A stretch of DNA of 64,000 bases from Pantoea alhagi (GTDB lineage: Bacteria; Pseudomonadota; Gammaproteobacteria; Enterobacterales; Enterobacteriaceae). This document shows, piece after piece, positions 60,717-64,000 of the stretch. Both the position numbers and the translations under genes were made by a program. How positions within the stretch are numbered: the stretch's first letter is position 1; the number at the start of each line of letters is the position of its first letter. The notes beneath the pieces are model-generated. The model was not told the DNA's origin, searched no databases, and worked only from the letters and a program-made list of their open reading frames with translations. Location of the stretch: assembly GCF_002101395.1 (NCBI RefSeq), contig NZ_CP019706.1, positions 1,798,001 through 1,862,000 on the forward strand. The letters run 5' to 3'.

Positions 60717-61472
60717 ATGGCAGATGAATCCAGGGACACGACACATTTCGGTTTTCGTACCGTAGCAAAAGACGAAAAAGCGGACATGGTAGCGGGCGTA
60801 TTTCACTCCGTTGCCGCCAAATATGATCTGATGAACGATTTGATGTCGATGGGTATCCATCGTATCTGGAAGCGATTCACCATTGATTGTAGCGGCGTGC
60901 GCCGTGGACAACGCGTGTTGGATCTGGCCGGCGGCACCGGCGATTTAACGGCGAAATTCTCTCGTCTGGTGGGCGATACGGGGCAGGTGGTGCTGGCGGA
61001 CATCAACAGCTCAATGCTGAAAATGGGCCGTGAAAAGCTGCGCAATAACGGCATCATCGGCAACGTCAATTATGTGCAGGCGAATGCCGAAGCGCTGCCT
61101 TTCCCGGATAACTATTTTGACTGCATTACCATCTCTTTTGGTCTGCGTAACGTAACGGAAAAAGAGAAGGCGCTGGCCTCGATGTTCCGCGTACTGAAGC
61201 CAGGCGGACGCCTGCTGGTTCTGGAATTTTCTAAACCGGTACTGGAACCTCTGAGCAAAGTGTACGACGCTTATTCATTCCATGTGTTGCCGCGTATCGG
61301 CGAGCTGGTAGCAAAAGATGCTGAAAGCTATCGTTATCTGGCTGAATCGATCCGTATGCATCCCGATCAGGAGACGCTTAAGTCGATGATGATGGACGCC
61401 GGTTTCGAAAACACTTCGTATCACAACCTGACGGGCGGAATTGTCGCTCTGCACCGTGGGTTCAAGTTTTAA
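60717..61472 (+). CDS. ubiE: Ubiquinone/menaquinone C-methyltransferase UbiE
   Basis: SAM-dependent methyltransferase acting on both demethylmenaquinol and 2-polyprenyl-6-methoxy-benzoquinol. The start MADESRDTTHFGFRTV at 60717 gives 251 residues, the E. coli length. The frame is open to 60654, but that part is not conserved. SAM-binding VLDLAGGTGDLTAKF, DINSSMLKMGREKL, and the family signature FGLRNVTEKEKALASMFRVLKPGGRLLVLEFSKP (in two parts). First of ubiE-ubiJ-ubiB. Confidence 0.98.
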   Translation: MADESRDTTHFGFRTVAKDEKADMVAGVFHSVAAKYDLMNDLMSMGIHRIWKRFTIDCSGVRRGQRVLDLAGGTGDLTAKFSRLVGDTGQVVLADINSSMLKMGREKLRNNGIIGNVNYVQANAEALPFPDNYFDCITISFGLRNVTEKEKALASMFRVLKPGGRLLVLEFSKPVLEPLSKVYDAYSFHVLPRIGELVAKDAESYRYLAESIRMHPDQETLKSMMMDAGFENTSYHNLTGGIVALHRGFKF

Positions 61473-61484
61473 GCAGGAAAGCGA

Positions 61485-62090
61485 ATGACGTTAACCCCGC
61501 TGTTAACCGCCGGTCTGGAGACCGCACTGAATCGAATTCTTTATCGCGATCGTGGCCTGAAAGCGGCCCGGCAGCGTTTGAATGGCAAGGTTTTACAGCT
61601 CCGGTTACAGGAGCTGTCACAGCCGGTTACGCTGGTGTTCAGCGAGCATCAGGTGGACGTGCTGGGTGAATGGCAAGACCGCTGCGACTGTACAGTGATC
61701 ACCCGCCTGTCGCTGCTGCCGAAACTGCGTGACCGTCAGCAGTTGACCGGCATGATCCGCAGCGGCGAGCTGGAGGTTGAGGGTGACCTTCAGGTGGTGC
61801 AGCAGTTTTCGGCGCTGATTGATATGGCCGAACTCGATCCGGCTGAATATCTGGCGCCCTGGACCGGCGATATCGTCGCTCAGGGCATCAGCAATGTCGC
61901 CCGTCGCGGATGGCAGCTGCTGCGCGGCGATATTCAGCGTAAACAGCGCTACCTGACGGAAACCCTGACCGAAGAGTGGCGCGTCGCGCCTGGTCCGCTG
62001 GAGATGGCCTGGTATGGCGAAGAAGTTGACGCGCTGGAGCGTCAGGCCGGCCAGCTGGAACAACGTCTGCTACAGCTGGAGGCTAAATGA
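61485..62090 (+). CDS. ubiJ: Ubiquinone biosynthesis accessory factor UbiJ
   Basis: SCP2-domain protein that, with UbiK, forms part of the soluble Ubi complex and binds ubiquinone intermediates. 201 residues, the E. coli length. The lipid-binding domain spans about residues 15-115 (LETALNRILYRDRGLKAA, MIRSGELEVEGDLQVVQQF). A C-terminal coiled coil ends VDALERQAGQLEQRLLQLEAK. The stop overlaps ubiB (ATGA). In E. coli the 3' part of this gene also yields the EsrE RNA; I could not judge that here. Confidence 0.96.
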   Translation: MTLTPLLTAGLETALNRILYRDRGLKAARQRLNGKVLQLRLQELSQPVTLVFSEHQVDVLGEWQDRCDCTVITRLSLLPKLRDRQQLTGMIRSGELEVEGDLQVVQQFSALIDMAELDPAEYLAPWTGDIVAQGISNVARRGWQLLRGDIQRKQRYLTETLTEEWRVAPGPLEMAWYGEEVDALERQAGQLEQRLLQLEAK

Positions 62091-63724
62091 CGCCCGGAGA
62101 ACTACGACGCCTCTATTTCATTATCAAAGTCTTCCTGAGCTACGGCCTGGATGAATTGATCCCTCGTCTGCGCATTACCTTACCGATTCGCCTGTGGCGT
62201 CGCGGCATCTTTTGGCTGCCTAATCAGCATAAAGATCTGGCGCTGGGCGTGCGCCTGCGTATGGCGCTGGAAGAGTTAGGCCCGGTGTGGATTAAGTTTG
62301 GTCAGATGATGTCTACCCGCCGCGATCTCTTTCCACCGCTGATCGCCGATCAGCTGGCGATCTTACAGGATCGCGTTGCGCCTTTTGACGGTAAGCTGGC
62401 TAAAGAGCAGATTGAAAAATCGTTGGGCGGGCCGCTTGAGGCGTGGTTTGATGATTTTGATATTACGCCGCTGGCCTCCGCCTCTATTGCTCAGGTGCAT
62501 ACGGCGACGCTGAAGGAAAACGGCAAAGCGGTGGTCATTAAAGTCATCCGCCCCGATATTTTGCCGGTGATCAAAGCGGATATGCGTTTGATTTACCGTC
62601 TGGCCCGCTGGCTGCCGCGTCTGATGCCGGAAAGCCGTCGTCTGCGTCCGGTAGAAGTGGTGGCGGACTATGAAAAGACGCTGATTGATGAGCTGAATCT
62701 GCTGCGTGAAGCGGCAAACTCTATCCAGCTGCGACGCAACTTTGAAAACAGCAATATGCTCTACGTGCCGGAAGTCTATTCCGACTACTGCAGCGAAACG
62801 ATGCTGGTGATGGAGCGCATTTACGGTATTCCCATCAACGATGTGGTCACGCTGGAGCAGCATGGCGTGAATATGCGGCTGCTGGCTGAACGCGGCGTTC
62901 AGGTCTTTTTTACCCAGGTATTCCGCGACAGCTTTTTCCATGCGGATATGCATCCCGGCAATATTTTCGTTAGCTATGAACATCCGCACGATCCGCTCTA
63001 CATCGGCATCGACTGCGGGATTGTCGGCTCCCTGAACAAAGCGGATAAGCGTTACCTGGCGGAAAACTTTATCGCCTTCTTTAACCGTGACTATCGTAAA
63101 GTCGCCGAGCTACACGTTGATTCCGGCTGGGTGCCTGCCAATACCAACGTTGAAGATTTCGAATTTGCAATTCGTACCGTTTGTGAGCCGATTTTTGAGA
63201 AACCGCTGGCGGAAATCTCTTTTGGACACGTGTTGCTGAACCTGTTTAATACCGCGCGCCGCTTTAATATGGAAGTACAGCCGCAGCTGGTATTGCTGCA
63301 GAAAACTCTGCTCTATGTGGAAGGCGTGGGGCGTCAGCTTTACCCGCAGCTCGATTTGTGGAAAACCGCCAAGCCGTTCCTGGAAGAGTGGATTAAAGAC
63401 CAGGTGGGGATCCCGGCGATTATCCGTTCGGTGAAAGAAAAAGCGCCCTACTGGGCCGAGCGTCTGCCGGAGCTGCCGGATCTGTTTTACGATAGCCTGC
63501 GTCAGCACAAGCGTTTGCAGTTTAGCGTTGATCGGCTGGCTAACGAGCTGAGCGTACAGCGTGAAAGGCAGCATCAGGCGCGTTATTTATTTGGCATCGG
63601 TGCCACGCTGCTGTTAAGCGGCACGGCACTGTTGATCACCCGTCCGGGTATGGAACTGTTGCCAACGATCATGATGGTCACAGGTTTCTTTGCCTGGATT
63701 ATCGGCTGGCGGCGTTCAGCCTGA
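62087..63724 (+). CDS. ubiB: Ubiquinone biosynthesis kinase-like protein UbiB
   Basis: Atypical protein-kinase-like (UbiB/ADCK) ATPase needed for ubiquinone synthesis, possibly extracting lipid intermediates from the membrane. 545 residues. KxGQ motif in WIKFGQMMSTRRDLFPP, Ala-rich nucleotide loop ASASIAQVHTA, VIKVIRPD with the lysine, catalytic FFHADMHPGNIFV and IDCGIVG. Two C-terminal TM helices (LFGIGATLLLSGTALLI and LLPTIMMVTGFFAWIIGW) anchor it. Confidence 0.98.
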   Translation: MTPGELRRLYFIIKVFLSYGLDELIPRLRITLPIRLWRRGIFWLPNQHKDLALGVRLRMALEELGPVWIKFGQMMSTRRDLFPPLIADQLAILQDRVAPFDGKLAKEQIEKSLGGPLEAWFDDFDITPLASASIAQVHTATLKENGKAVVIKVIRPDILPVIKADMRLIYRLARWLPRLMPESRRLRPVEVVADYEKTLIDELNLLREAANSIQLRRNFENSNMLYVPEVYSDYCSETMLVMERIYGIPINDVVTLEQHGVNMRLLAERGVQVFFTQVFRDSFFHADMHPGNIFVSYEHPHDPLYIGIDCGIVGSLNKADKRYLAENFIAFFNRDYRKVAELHVDSGWVPANTNVEDFEFAIRTVCEPIFEKPLAEISFGHVLLNLFNTARRFNMEVQPQLVLLQKTLLYVEGVGRQLYPQLDLWKTAKPFLEEWIKDQVGIPAIIRSVKEKAPYWAERLPELPDLFYDSLRQHKRLQFSVDRLANELSVQRERQHQARYLFGIGATLLLSGTALLITRPGMELLPTIMMVTGFFAWIIGWRRSA

Positions 63725-63851
63725 TTGATTGTCAGGAAACGTAAAATTTCCGTTTGTGGTCGGGGCGACGGGCTTACGCATCGTCACCGGGCCATAAGCT
63801 GGGGTATACTGCTTTTCCATTCGTTTTAGACTTTTCAGCAGAGGCATTCTC

Positions 63852-64000
63852 ATGGGCGGTATCAGCATTTGGCAGTTAATTATCATTGCCGTGATCGTGG
63901 TTCTTCTTTTCGGCACCAATAAATTACGTACGCTGGGCTCTGATTTAGGCTCATCGATCAAAGGCTTTAAAAAAGCGATGGGCGATGAAGATAAAGAGAC
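63852..64000 (+). CDS. tatA: Sec-independent protein translocase TatA, 3' partial
   Basis: Pore-forming subunit of the twin-arginine translocase. The window ends inside the gene after 49 codons. MGGISIWQLIIIAVIVVLLFG is the short TM helix, followed by TNKLRTLGSDLGSSIKGFKKAMGDED, the amphipathic helix and acidic start of the tail. AGAGG lies 8 nt before the ATG. As in E. coli it follows ubiB, here after 127 bp that should contain the tat promoter. Confidence 0.97.
   Translation, partial: MGGISIWQLIIIAVIVVLLFGTNKLRTLGSDLGSSIKGFKKAMGDEDKE

Overview
This window is a chromosomal segment of a member of the Enterobacterales. Gene order from ilvC to tatA closely follows the E. coli K-12 84-87 min region, with matching protein lengths and most start/stop overlaps kept. 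Local departures (abrB in place of yigFG, glpTQ inserted beside bioP, a WYL-regulator remnant in place of aslAB) suggest an Erwiniaceae-type genome (Pantoea/Erwinia/Mixta-like). That placement is inferred from layout and remembered homologues, not from a search.

Layout. 1-8.9 kb: 3' part of ilvC, ppiC, rep, gppA-rhlB (minus), trxA, rho. 9.1-21.9 kb: the complete enterobacterial common antigen (ECA) operon wecA-wzzE-wecB-wecC-rffG-rffH-wecD-wecE-wzxE-wecF-wzyE-wecG, with many ATGA-type overlaps. 22.1-22.55 kb: tRNA operon Arg(CCG)-His(GTG)-Leu(CAG)-Pro(TGG) with a clear sigma70 promoter and terminator. 22.6-23.33 kb: a broken WYL-type regulator gene, then the glmZ small RNA with a sigma54 promoter, three TGTC-N10-GACA activator sites and an IHF site. 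23.5-27.5 kb: hemC-hemD-hemX-hemY (minus). 27.8-30.4 kb: cyaA with a TTG start and a CRP site.

30.5-32.65 kb is the main accessory patch. An unfamiliar two-gene module (a soluble protein plus a small membrane-anchored protein) is tandemly duplicated. The second copy of gene 1 is 5'-truncated, and a remnant of the cyaY 3' end is trapped at the junction. It is followed by cyaY (minus), lptM, dapF, yigA, xerC, yigB, uvrD (with a LexA-like box), a candidate corL leader ORF, corA, abrB, rarD, yigI, pldA, recQ and rhtC.

46.45-46.95 kb, between convergent rhtC and rhtB, is non-coding: three 97-bp direct repeats and then a nested inverted-repeat element. After it come rhtB, pldB, yigL, glpT-glpQ with a CRP site, bioP, a short frame-broken ORF resembling a double-glycine secreted peptide precursor, metR/metE with MetJ-like boxes between them, ysgA, udp with two CRP sites 52 bp apart, rmuC, ubiE-ubiJ-ubiB and the start of tatA.

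Most of the window is core metabolism and envelope biogenesis. The less ordinary parts are the duplicated module at 30.5-32.65 kb, the repeat tract at 46.45-46.95 kb, the peptide-like ORF at 53.24-53.40 kb, and the well-resolved glmZ regulatory region.
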